Part shown: positions 54,853-63,596 of the stretch, piece by piece
Numbering within the stretch: position 1 is the stretch's first letter
Layout of the letters: every line of letters starts with the position of its first letter
NCBI GenBank assembly: GCA_028673005.1
Contig: CM054113.1
Span: 213,023,504-213,087,503, forward strand
DNA length: 64,000 nt
From: Tanypteryx hageni
Taxonomy: Eukaryota > Arthropoda > Insecta > Odonata > Petaluridae
Direction of reading: 5' to 3'
Made by a program: the position numbers and the translations under genes
The notes under the pieces: generated by a model
Seen by the model: the letters and a program-made list of their open reading frames with translations, nothing else
What the model was told of the DNA's origin: nothing
Database searches by the model: none

Positions 54853-56030
54853 CTCTTGAGTAGCGGCGGATTCCATGCAAAGGCTCGGGATGGTTAGGGT
54901 CGGTGTCCCACGTATCGCCTAGGCCGGAGCCTACCCCCGAATAACTTGTGACGTCTGTGGCGAGAATAGTGGGAAAGGGTGTGGGTGGATGTCCGGCCAC
55001 GAAACGCCGCTTTCACCTCTCCCCCAAATAACTTGTGACGTCTGTGGAGAGAATCGTGGGAAAGGGGCGTGAGGGATGTCTGGCCACGAAGCACCGCTTC
55101 ACCCTAGGGATGGCCTCCATCACGCCCCTTGTCGTCGCACGTGACCGGAAGGAGAGGGGGCGGGGGTGCCTCTTGAGTAGCGGCGGATTCCATGCAAAGG
55201 CTCGGGGCGGTTAGGGTCGGTGTCCCACGTATCGCCTAGGCCGGAGCCTACCCCCGAATAACTTGTGACGTCTGTGGCGAAAATAGTGGGAAAGGGTGTG
55301 GGTGGATGTCCGGCCACGAAACGCCGCTTTCACCTCTCCCCCAAATAACTTGTAACGTCTGTGGAGAGAATCGTGGGAAAGGGGCGTGAGGGATGTCTGG
55401 CCACGAAGCACCGCTTCACCCTAGGGATGGCCTCCATCACGCCCCTTGTCGTCGCACGTGACCGGAAGGAGAGGGGGCGGGGGTGCCTCTTGAGTAGCGG
55501 CGGATTCCATGCAAAGGCTCGGGACGGTTAGGGTCGGTGTCCCACGTATCGCCTAGGCCGGAGCCTACCCCCGAATAACTTGTGACGTCTGTGGCGAAAA
55601 TAGTGGGAAAGGGTGTGGGTGGATGTCCGGCCACGAAACGCCGCTTTCACCCCTCCCCCAAATAACTTGTGACGTCTGTGGAGAGAATCGTGGGAAAGGG
55701 GCGTGAGGGATGTCTGGCCACGAAGCACCGCTTCACCCTAGGGATGGCCTCCATCACGCCCCTTGTCGTCGCACGTGACCGGAAGGAGAGGGGGCGGGGG
55801 TGCCTCTTGAGTAGCGGCGGATTCCATGCAAAGGCTCGGGACGGTTAGGGTCGGTGTCCCACGTATCGCCTAGGCCGGAGCCTACCCCCGAATAACTTGT
55901 GACGTCTGTGGCGAAAATAGTGGGAAAGGGTGTGAGAGGGCCTCTGACCACGAAGCGTCGCTTCAACCTAGGGATAGCCTCCATCACGCCCCTTGTCGTC
56001 GCGCGTGGCCGGAAGGAGAGGGGGCGGAGG
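54853..56030. repeat. 317-bp satellite, about 3.7 units
   Basis: Units start with CTCTTGAGTAGCGGCGG at 54853, 55170, 55487 and 55804, exactly 317 bp apart, and are nearly identical. The last unit has an internal deletion. Each full unit contains two related sub-blocks with AATAACTTGTGACGTCTGTGG about 86 bp apart. GC-rich, with GGAGAGGGGGCGGGG boxes. The open frames predicted across it are by-products of the repeat. Confidence 0.9.
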
Positions 56031-56604
56031 AGACATCAGCTGCTCACGTATCCTCTCTCTAGACTTGGGTTAGGGTGCCGTAAAGGTCTTTAAATAAACA
56101 CCTCCTTGTGACCCCAAGGAGTGGGGGTAAAACATCCACCATCGCGACGTCACACCCCGTCAGGAGCAGGTTAGGTTCACACTCCCACTCGAGACAGGAG
56201 TACCGCATAGATTTTCATATTATCCACCATCATAACGCAGCAATGGTAAGGGATGGAGAGAGAGAGATGCGATGCTCGCCCTTAGCGCCACACAAATTTG
56301 ACACCACGTGATATTGTGACGTCACAAGGGTAAAGGTATGATAGGGATAGGGGAGATGCGATGCCGAAAATCCTTAGCGACTCAGAAATTTTAAAACACG
56401 TGACATAGTGACGTCAAGGATCAGAGGTGGGGGGATGCAGCATCTAGCTCTTATAGTGCCGCAGAAATTCCAACATGGCGGCACTGGCGCCAAAGCGGCA
56501 ACATGGCCGTCTGGCTATACAAGCTGTCTGGCTATGCAAGCGGTCTGGCTATACAAGCGGTCTGGCTGTAGTAGCGGGTATACTACTGCCATCACATCTG
56601 ATCG
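56031..56604 (+). promoter_or_regulatory. Upstream region of Polinton 3 with TGACGTCA-like motifs and 20-bp repeats
   Basis: No gene. CGACGTCAC near 56144, TGTGACGTCACA near 56315 and GTGACGTCA near 56408 continue the motif of the satellite; TGACGTCA is the ATF/CREB site. At about 56505-56570 a 20-bp unit (CTGGCTATACAAGCGGT) repeats three to four times just before the first Polinton 3 gene. A regulatory role is inferred. Confidence 0.4.
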
Positions 56605-56934
56605 ATGATGAAAAGGTTGAGATCTAACAAGCATTTGCTACACGTCTTGAAAAACGCCAAACCTAAATTGCGTAACGCGATTTTGAAAAACGTAGACGAA
56701 GAGGTAATCAAAGTCTTGTGGGAGTGCTGCTTGAACACTTTGGACGGTAATCATAAAATAAGCCCTGCCTTAAAGAAAAATCTAAGGAAGCATTGTGAAA
56801 CGCTAAGAGCGCTCGGCGATAAGAAAGGGTCCTTGAAACAGAAACGGACATTATTGATTCAGAAAGGTAGTTTCCTTCCAATGCTCATCGGTTCCATTCT
56901 CAGCAGAATTATAGGCAGTCTGATAAACAAATGA
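56605..56934 (+). CDS. Small basic Polinton protein with hydrophobic C-terminus
   Basis: 109 residues, start MMKRLRSNKHLLHVLKNAKP, with LRNAILKNVDEEVIKVLWEC in the middle and a C-terminal RTLLIQKGSFLPMLIGSILS stretch that is hydrophobic. This family commonly opens the gene block of arthropod Polintons; its role is unknown, possibly virion or membrane related. The stop overlaps the next start by 4 bases (ATGA), typical of compact viral genes. Confidence 0.6.
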   Translation: MMKRLRSNKHLLHVLKNAKPKLRNAILKNVDEEVIKVLWECCLNTLDGNHKISPALKKNLRKHCETLRALGDKKGSLKQKRTLLIQKGSFLPMLIGSILSRIIGSLINK

Positions 56935-57383
56935 GTCTCAAAAAGATGTTACTCATCGACCCAGAAGATCTCGACAGAGAACGATCGAAAGCACGAATAT
57001 CTAAATTAGACGAAGAAATGCACAAGGTATTTAACAGGAAAGATCTGAGCGATGTAGATAAATGGCACCTATACAAACGTGCGTTGGATACTTATTTAAG
57101 CGTTGCGGCAGAGAAGAGAAAGCCAATTAGTATTCCGATCATGAAAGAAAAAAGAGTTAGGAGGCGGGCGGTGAAGAGACCTCCCGGTAAGACCTTGGAA
57201 TCTCTAACCAAGCGCATAAAGTTAGATAGTGTAGCGTTAGATAAATCGTGGGAAGGTATGATGGAGAGATTAAACCACGCAGAGGCGTTAAGCGAAAAAA
57301 TAACATCAAAGCGGGGAAGAAGCTTACCGCGTCGGGGATCTTGGGTTCGAAAACAAAAGACGCCGTGGACCCCGATAAAGTAA
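56931..57383 (+). CDS. Charged coiled-coil-like Polinton protein, possibly fused to integrase
   Basis: Starts MSLKKMLLIDPEDLDRERSK, with KISKLDEEMHKVFN-like and WHLYKRALDTYLSVAAEKRK segments predicted helical, then a Lys/Arg-rich region. The last 35 residues overlap the integrase frame. A single-base change in an A run near 57300 separates the two, so this may be the N-terminal part of one longer protein or a separate gene that has lost its own end. Known Polinton relatives have a similar helical leader protein. Confidence 0.5.
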   Translation: MSLKKMLLIDPEDLDRERSKARISKLDEEMHKVFNRKDLSDVDKWHLYKRALDTYLSVAAEKRKPISIPIMKEKRVRRRAVKRPPGKTLESLTKRIKLDSVALDKSWEGMMERLNHAEALSEKITSKRGRSLPRRGSWVRKQKTPWTPIK

Positions 57384-58132
57384 TCGAAAGTATTGGTGAT
57401 CCTGCAAATCCTGCGGGTTTTTCCACTGCGGATAAATTGTGGAAAGCTTTGAATAAAAAGATATCGAAAAGTAAAGTTCAAAATTGGCTGGATTCGCAGG
57501 ATGCGTATACGTTGCATCGACCGTTACGAAAACGTTTTCAAAGAAACTTTTACGACGTTTCGTACATTGACGAAACGTGGCAATGCGATTTGAACGATAT
57601 GCGAAATTTGAAAAAATACAATAAGGGATATGCATATATTTTGACCGTAATCGATTTGTTCTCTAAATATGCGTGGGCACTTCCGCTAAAAAGTAAAACT
57701 GGGGAAGACATCGTGGAGGCATTCAGATTAATATTTAAGCAGAGCGGTAGAAAACCGTTAAAATTGCAAAGCTATAAGGGTACCGAATTCAAGAATAGAA
57801 AATTTCAAGAATTTCTAACAAGGGAAAATATAAAGTTTTATTACACACACAATCCGGATGTTAAAGCTTCGGTTGTGGAAAGATTTAATAGAACGCTCAA
57901 GACTAAAATGTACAAATATTTCACCAAATATTCCACTTACGATTTTGTGAGCGTCTTACCGAAACTTATGAAGGGATATAACGATGGCGTTCATTCTACC
58001 GTCGGAATAGCTCCTTCCCGTGTAAACAACTCAAATGCATTCGAGGTGGGGAAAAGACTGGTCGAGACACGTATCGGAGAGAGGAAAAAAAAGAAAAGAA
58101 AAAGCCGAGATTTACCGCGGGAGATTACGTAA
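57290..58132 (+). pseudogene. Polinton integrase (retroviral-type DDE), second Asp replaced
   Basis: The frame carries a Polinton-type leader (STADKLWKALNKKISKSKVQ, then QDAYTLHRPLRKRF) and the rve core: WQCDLNDM (first Asp), VIDLFSKYAWALPL, and KASVVERFNRTLKT (Glu). The second Asp, expected in a TDKGTEF-like motif, reads SYKGTEF; the codon is TAT. The enzyme would join element ends to target DNA, so this copy should be inactive. A one-base change in an A run near 58090 separates the core from the chromodomain. Confidence 0.85.
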
Positions 58133-58149
58133 GAATCAGCAAAGAGAGA

Positions 58150-58455
58150 ATGCCATTCGCTAAAGGATATACGTCAAACTATACGACCGAAGTTTTTAAA
58201 ATTAAATCTATCGTTACTGGGAACATTGTTCCTACGTACGAGTTGGAAGATATGAACGGAGAGAGTATCGAAGGATACTTTTACGAACCAGAACTAAAGA
58301 GAACAATCGTATCCGAGGCCACCGAGTTTAAAATAGATAAAATATTGAGGCGTAGAGGAAAAGGTCGCAGTCTCGAATATTTCGTCAAGTGGAAAGGATA
58401 TTCGGATTCCTTTAATTCTTGGATTGAGGCTTCGACGGTAAGACGTTTAAAATGA
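58150..58455 (+). CDS. Integrase C-terminus: SH3-like region and chromodomain
   Basis: After the frame change, GYTSNYTTEVFKIKSIV and YELEDMNGESIEGYFYEPEL match the integrase C-terminal SH3-like segment. LEYFVKWKGYSDSFNSWI is a chromodomain with its aromatic positions. Chromodomains at this place occur in many Polinton integrases and can guide integration to modified histones. The stop at 58455 overlaps the minor capsid start at 58452 by 4 bases. Confidence 0.8.
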   Translation: MPFAKGYTSNYTTEVFKIKSIVTGNIVPTYELEDMNGESIEGYFYEPELKRTIVSEATEFKIDKILRRRGKGRSLEYFVKWKGYSDSFNSWIEASTVRRLK

Positions 58456-59918
58456 ACGAGTTCTATCTCACCCTCCTTAGCGATAGCTCTCGCGAGTATT
58501 TCGAAGATAATACAATAGCTCATTTTTGGACGAAATTATCTCAACGAGTGGATTTAGGAAGCGGAGAATGGAGAGTGGGTTTGGTCGAATTTTCGCATCC
58601 AAGGATTCGTGATAACAGGATCCATAGGGAGGAAATGAATAGGGATGGACGACAGGTCAATATCGAAATGGATGATAGTACACCGATCACGATAGCTCCA
58701 GGAACTTATAAATCTATGAAACATATGCTAGACTCGTTACCTACTGAGAAAAGAAAACGCGCTTTGGATGTATTGAAGGAACATATGACTTGCCCTAAAG
58801 ATAAAGTTCATATTGAGATTCCCGGTGATTTACCAGTTACGATCCATCCCGGAACTTACAACTCGTTAGAGGATATGTTACGATCGCTATCGGCTGATGA
58901 GAAAAGAAATTTGTTGAAATGTGATGAAAATGACTCGTATAAGTTATTGGATTTAGTCTTAGAATCAAAATCAATGATGAATGTTGAATTAAATGCAAGG
59001 ATGTCTTTAGGAACGAAGGTGATTAAGGAGATGGATAAATTAATAGGCGTCTATGTTGAAATTCCACCAGATTCATTGCTTATTGCACCTCCTGCGGGAA
59101 AATACGAATCTTTGTTGCAATATATCATCAGTATGAATTCTCAAGATTTGAATGCTCGTTTTGACGATATTATTTTGCAACTCGTCTATTTTCTCTACAA
59201 ATGCGTTGACATACCTGAAGATGTGAAAAATTTAGAAAAATTTGCTAATGTACGCATGGAAATACCAGAGAATTCACCGATTAGATCATCTCCTGGCACT
59301 TACGGGTCTGCTGATAAATTAATATCTTAGGTTTTAGAACCAAAGAAATCGGGTGAAATCGATTTCGGTGAAAGGATGATAAAAGCTATGGATAAACTCG
59401 TAAGTTTCCACGTCGAAATATTACCAAATGGCTTGGGTGTGGATTTTCCCCCACGATCTTACAGGTCTCTGGAGGAATTTTTGCGAGTATTATATGAGGT
59501 TCGTGAAAAAAAGGATTTTTTGGGTAGCGAAGCGAAAGTCGGTGTAAGAGAAATGATGGAGAAAATAAACTATGTCATATATGAAAATCCAAATTATTCG
59601 ATAGATGTCACCAAAGGAGGAGAATATAGGAAAAAGCGGGACATCGCACGCAGTATTGACACGCGATATATTTTCGTTTATACGGATTTAATCAAGCCGC
59701 AATTGGTTGGTGATTCTCTCAGCAGATGTTTGCGAATTGTCAGCGTAAACGAAGAAAGACACCATTTTTTCAATCCAGTTTACTACTTTCCCGTAGAGAA
59801 AAAAGAAATCGAGAACGTCGAAATATTACTCACAGGAAAAAACGGCAAACCATATCCTTTCTTCGGTGGAGCTACACCTTCTCTTTTAGTTTTACACTTT
59901 ATAAAAGTGTTGCAATAA
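58452..59918 (+). pseudogene. Polinton minor capsid (penton-like) protein with internal repeats, one TAG
   Basis: The N-terminus MNEFYLTLLSDSSREYFEDN and GEWRVGLVEFSHPR are typical of the Polinton minor capsid protein. The C-terminus with YIFVYTDLIKPQLVGDSLSR, LRIVSV, FFNPVYYFPV, and a final VLHF-like strand also fits. Between them the segment V-x-(V/I)-E-I...PGTYxSLxxML, single in ordinary relatives, recurs at about residues 69, 119, 199, 266 and again after the stop (residue ~318). A TAG at 59328-59330 lies in frame within the fourth-to-fifth repeat junction. It is the only break in the 488-codon frame. Confidence 0.8.
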
Positions 59919-59945
59919 CCAAAAAAGCAATCATTATCGCTCGAG

Positions 59946-60366
59946 ATGTTAAAGGACGTGGATCGATATACGACGTATTACGTCAATCAATGCGGAGGAG
60001 AAATAGGTCCCGTCTACCGCGCCAGTTATCGTGTGCAGAGAGGTAGAGGATTAGGAAGCTTTCTCGCGGGTCTTTTTCGTTTCGCTAAACCACTTATACA
60101 AAGCGGTAGGTAAGGAGGCGGCCAGTACGGGGGTCGGAATTCTCTCGGATTTGGGAACGAGACCAATTAAGGAAATATTGCGTAATCGATTGGGTGAGGC
60201 TGGAGCGAATTTGAAGAGAAAGGCGGAAAAAAAATTTAAAAAGATGAGTGGATCGGGCTTACGCATAAGTAAAAGACCAAAGTTAATAAAAAGGAACATC
60301 AAACGCAAAAAACTTCATTCGAGGAGAAAGAGACGTCGCGTCAATACGGACATATTTTCTTCATAA
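59946..60366 (+). pseudogene. Gly/Arg-rich small virion-type protein, one frameshift
   Basis: From ATG 59946, the frame reads GPVYRASYRVQRGRGLGSFL followed by AGLFRFAKPLIQ, then shifts near 60105 into a region with STGVGILSDLGTRPIKEIL, an amphipathic helix-like part and a very basic tail (RKRRRVNTDIFSS). Its size, basic tail, glycine-rich loop and place just before MCP recall the minor core or membrane-active proteins of adenoviruses (pVI/pX), but that match is by analogy only. The homologous fragment is at 27958-28060. Confidence 0.6.
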
Positions 60367-60371
60367 CCGAG

Positions 60372-61633
60372 ATGGAACACATGCTATCCTCACTCGACAT
60401 ATTTAGTCGGCCAGCTTTGCAAACGAATATTTTAGGCAAGCGCCTCATTCCGTACAAACCGATCTCTTCCTTAGACAATCAATCGACCATCGAATTCGTA
60501 GTGAAAGATTTGGGAGAATCGTACAAAAATTTGAAGTTTTCAAAGCTGATGGATCAGACTATGGGCCAGAGGACAAAAACCAATTCAGGGTAGTGAATAA
60601 TGTCTTGCATTCGATGATCGAGCAATGCAGCGTCTATTTAAGCGGAAAGCAAGCTGCATCCTCGGAAGGTAATTATCACTATCGTAGCACTTTAGAAAAT
60701 CTCCTTAGTTATGGTGCAGATGCGGCGAAGACTCATTTGGCTTGCGATGGGTGGTTGCTCGATAGCGGTGAGGATATCAATAAACAAGATGATGCAAATG
60801 TAGGATTTGTTGCGAGAAAAGCTAAATTTGCTAACAGTAGAGTCATGGAGCTCTATGGTAAATTGCATGTCGACGTATTTAACCAAGAGCGTCTCTTAAT
60901 TAATGGAGTCGACGTAGGTGTTAAATTAACGCTCGCAAAACCGAGTTTCTACATCAAGGAGGATGCTGCGGGTACTTCCATGCTGAAAATTCTCGATGCT
61001 ACTTTATACGTCGAGCATAACTATATAAACCCCTCAATTTTGTTGGCTCATTCCAGAGCGTTGGAGCAAAGCAACGCGATATATCCTTTCAAGCGAGTGG
61101 AAGTTAAGACGTTCACCGTCCCTCGAGGAAATCAAACGATTTCTGTAGATAACGTCATAACAGGACAGCTTCCGAACAAAATAGTTTTCAGCATGGTCGA
61201 TAACGATGCGTACGTTGGAAGGAGGGACAAAAATCCGTTCGCGTTCTCTCATTATTCTTTGTCTAGTTTCTTTCTCATCGTCAACGGTGAGCGAATGCCA
61301 CCGCAAAGCATTTCCACAAATTTCACCAATCAAAAATGCTGGACGCAAGCATACCGTTCAATGTTTTCGGGAATCGGCGTGCATCACGGTGATAAAGGTA
61401 ATCAAATAACCTTGGACATGTACGCACATGGATATTTCATTTTAGCTTTCGATCTAACACCTGACGGTTCTTGTAACGAAGAATATGTCGGTTTGATGGA
61501 TAAGGGTACGGTGAGAATCGAAGTTGGCTTCGAAAACCCGCTCGAAAAAACCATAACGTGCATCGTTTACGTGGAATACGACGCCTCTTTAGAAATAGAT
61601 AAAAGTCGAAACATCATCACGAATTTTGCATAA
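60372..61633 (+). pseudogene. Polinton 3 major capsid protein, short deletion and frame change
   Basis: The first frame (60372-60593) has YKPISSLDNQSTIEF. The second (from about 60560 to 61633) has VVNNVLHSMIEQCSVYLSG, NYHYRSTLENLLSYG, NPSILLAHSRALEQ, FSHYSLSSF, HGYFILAFDLTPD and VEYDASLEIDKSR, matching Polinton 1 MCP along its length. Compared with that copy about 13-15 codons are missing near 60540, with a frame change. All later parts of the double jelly-roll are intact. Confidence 0.9.
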
Positions 61634-61636
61634 GTG

Positions 61637-62152
61637 ATGAACACGTTAGATATATACAACTTACTTATTCGCGATCTATGCACGAGAAGTTTCCTTCAGA
61701 TAGTTTACCCTCACCCTTGCCTGGAATCTACGTGATAAATTTAGATGCTTCTGCTCGACCGGGAAGCCATTGGATCGCGGTGCACATTTTAAATAAGCAT
61801 AAGGCAGAATATTTCGATTCGTATGGTTATCCACCACTCGTCCATTCGATATCAAAATTTCTAGAACCGTTCTCTCTCGCTTGAAATTCAGTTCAACTTC
61901 AGAGCTTTCTTTCGGATGTTTGCGGGGAATTCTGTTGTCTCTATGCACTCTACAAGTCCACTGGTAAAACCCTCACCCAATACCTCAACCTATTTTCCCT
62001 CCCACAATTCAACGACTGCCGAGTCGCTCAACTCTTTTACCTAGAGTTTGGGAGCACCAGGAAAGGAAGACGTTGCCATCCTCGGTCGCAGAATTGCTGT
62101 TCGAGAATAAATAGCACCGCTACCCGCGATAGTCATCATTCGAGATACTGAC
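61637..62152 (+). pseudogene. Adenain-like cysteine protease, Polinton 3, two frameshifts
   Basis: Starts MNTLDIYNLL at 61637, 3 bases after the capsid stop. A shift near 61675 leads to the frame with YVINLDASARPGSHWIAV (catalytic His) and AEYFDSYGYP (acidic residue). Another near 61885 leads to the part with SDVCGEFCCLYALY (catalytic Cys) and the Cys/Arg-rich tail, ending at TGA 62150-62152. The triad residues are all present, so only the shifts disable it. Confidence 0.8.
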
Positions 62153-62166
62153 TCGAAACTGTCAAG

Positions 62167-62697
62167 ATGCGACTCATCATCGACTTCGAGTGGGGCTCGG
62201 AGCGAAGAGTGAAAGAATTGGCTGCGGTGGAGGTGGATTCAGAGAGAGTCTTTTGATGCAGCTTCCAAAGTCCGAACAAATGGATCGGTGGAGGCAGAAA
62301 GGTGAAATCAAGCAACGTTCTCCTGTGTAACGAGACATCGTTCGCAAACGGATTCATTCCCTACACCGAGCTGCTCTCCTGCCTGGAAACTATCATCAAG
62401 GACGCCACCGCCCTCTACGTCTTCGACGAGGAAAAATGTAGCTTTCTCTCTGACCTCACCGGACGCACTTTCATAAGCATGAGGAAAGATTTAGATTGCC
62501 CTTCATCGGATGACCTTTCCTTCCCCTTCATTTCCTGCTTTAATCCGTGCCACCGCTTATGCAAAAGTGATTGCGCATTAAGAAATGCGTACTGCTTATC
62601 TCATTGGCTGAAATTCCTAATCTTGAAGGTCGACGTAGATCCTTGTTCGACCGATGTCGAATGTTCCACCTCCTCACTCCCTTCCGCCTCCTCCTAA
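62167..62697 (+). pseudogene. EXO1, exonuclease-fold-like protein, Polinton 3, one TGA
   Basis: A 176-codon frame from ATG 62167 with a single TGA at 62254-62256, where the Polinton 1 homologue has Trp (IFWV). Starts MRLIIDFEWGSERRVKELAA: here the D-x-E of DnaQ-type exonuclease motif I is present. Then LYVFDEEKCSFLSDLTGRTF, CFNPCHRLC and CALRNAYCLSHWL, as in EXO1 at 25451. It lies 15 bases after the protease and 42 bases before the PC4-like gene. Confidence 0.65.
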
Positions 62698-62738
62698 AGC
62701 ATATATTCAGGCATTCGACCTAGTTATCATCAGTTGTC

Positions 62739-63473
62739 ATGCAGAAACCATCAAGTGCAGAGTCTCCCGTCCTTCCTAAATGCAGAAGGGTAACTTCACG
62801 GCCACCACCATCCGGTCTGGAAACCCCCGAGAAGCGACCCTCACCTCCATCAAGTCTGCAAACATCTCCCACTTCAAAATCTAACAGACAGCCGAAAATT
62901 GTGCAGAAGAAGAAGAAGAAAGTGTGTGATGCCACCCAGTTGCTACTAGAAACTGTGTTTTTCTTGAACTCTGCTAAAACAAGAATTGTCAGCATCGGTT
63001 TCGATCCCGAGAGATTCTGTGAAGTGATCGTACAGTTAACTCAAGTGAACAAAGGATCGGTTGAACTAAACTATACCGATTGGTGTGAATTTGTTACTCA
63101 AGAGAAATTAATATCTGATTATTTTAATTTGGGGCAAAAAAATATTCCGCTCAATTCTTCCCTGAGTTTAGTGAATTATTTTGGAAAAAAACATGTGCTC
63201 ATTAAAGGTAATCAATGCTCAGTGACCTTGAATGCTGAGGAATGGAATAATTTGTTACTGGGTGTGACATGTATAGCACTGGCTTTTGACAATCTAGACA
63301 ACGAACGGATAAACGTAGACTATTTTTACGAACAGTTTATTGATGTGGCAGGTGTAATCGGTATCGAAAACGTCGATAACTTGGAAAAGCCTGAGGGGAG
63401 CAAACTCGACATCGAACGTTTGAGACTTGAAATTCCCTTACATTGCTTGCTATCTGATAAAATTATTGGATGA
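62739..63473 (+). CDS. PC4-like putative ssDNA-binding protein, Polinton 3
   Basis: Intact 244-residue frame. Pro/Ser-rich basic head (PPPSGLETPEKRPSPPSSLQ), then KKKKKVCDATQLLLETVFFL, TRIVSIGFDPERFCEVIVQL, SVELNYTDWCEFV, and a second unit VNYFGKKHVLIKG...SVTLNAEEWNNLLL. The strand-turn-strand plus SVxLxxxxW helix start matches the pattern in the copies at 24830 and 53632, again seen twice. Best preserved member of the family here. Confidence 0.65.
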   Translation: MQKPSSAESPVLPKCRRVTSRPPPSGLETPEKRPSPPSSLQTSPTSKSNRQPKIVQKKKKKVCDATQLLLETVFFLNSAKTRIVSIGFDPERFCEVIVQLTQVNKGSVELNYTDWCEFVTQEKLISDYFNLGQKNIPLNSSLSLVNYFGKKHVLIKGNQCSVTLNAEEWNNLLLGVTCIALAFDNLDNERINVDYFYEQFIDVAGVIGIENVDNLEKPEGSKLDIERLRLEIPLHCLLSDKIIG

Positions 63474-63596
63474 ATGTGAAAGAGGTGACAGTCACGGGCA
63501 TCGGGTTAAAACCGTGTAAACTGCTCATCTCTGTGTGTATGTGGTCGATTCGGTCCCTGGCGTTGGGTTTAATTACCTCGCAAACCGTGAGTGTGA
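63474..63596 (+). repeat. Short imperfect direct repeats before EXO2
   Basis: TCGGTCCCTGGCG with a following ...CGTAAACCGT/GCAAACCGT occurs at about 63549-63587 and 63604-63644, and a weaker form GGGTTAAAACCGTGTAAAC at about 63503-63521. It may be a local duplication in the EXO2 leader. Confidence 0.5.

Noticed and set aside
54767..55987. Recurring minus-strand frames of 65-77 codons
   Set aside because: They are the same non-coding satellite unit repeated every 317 bp, with no protein motif.
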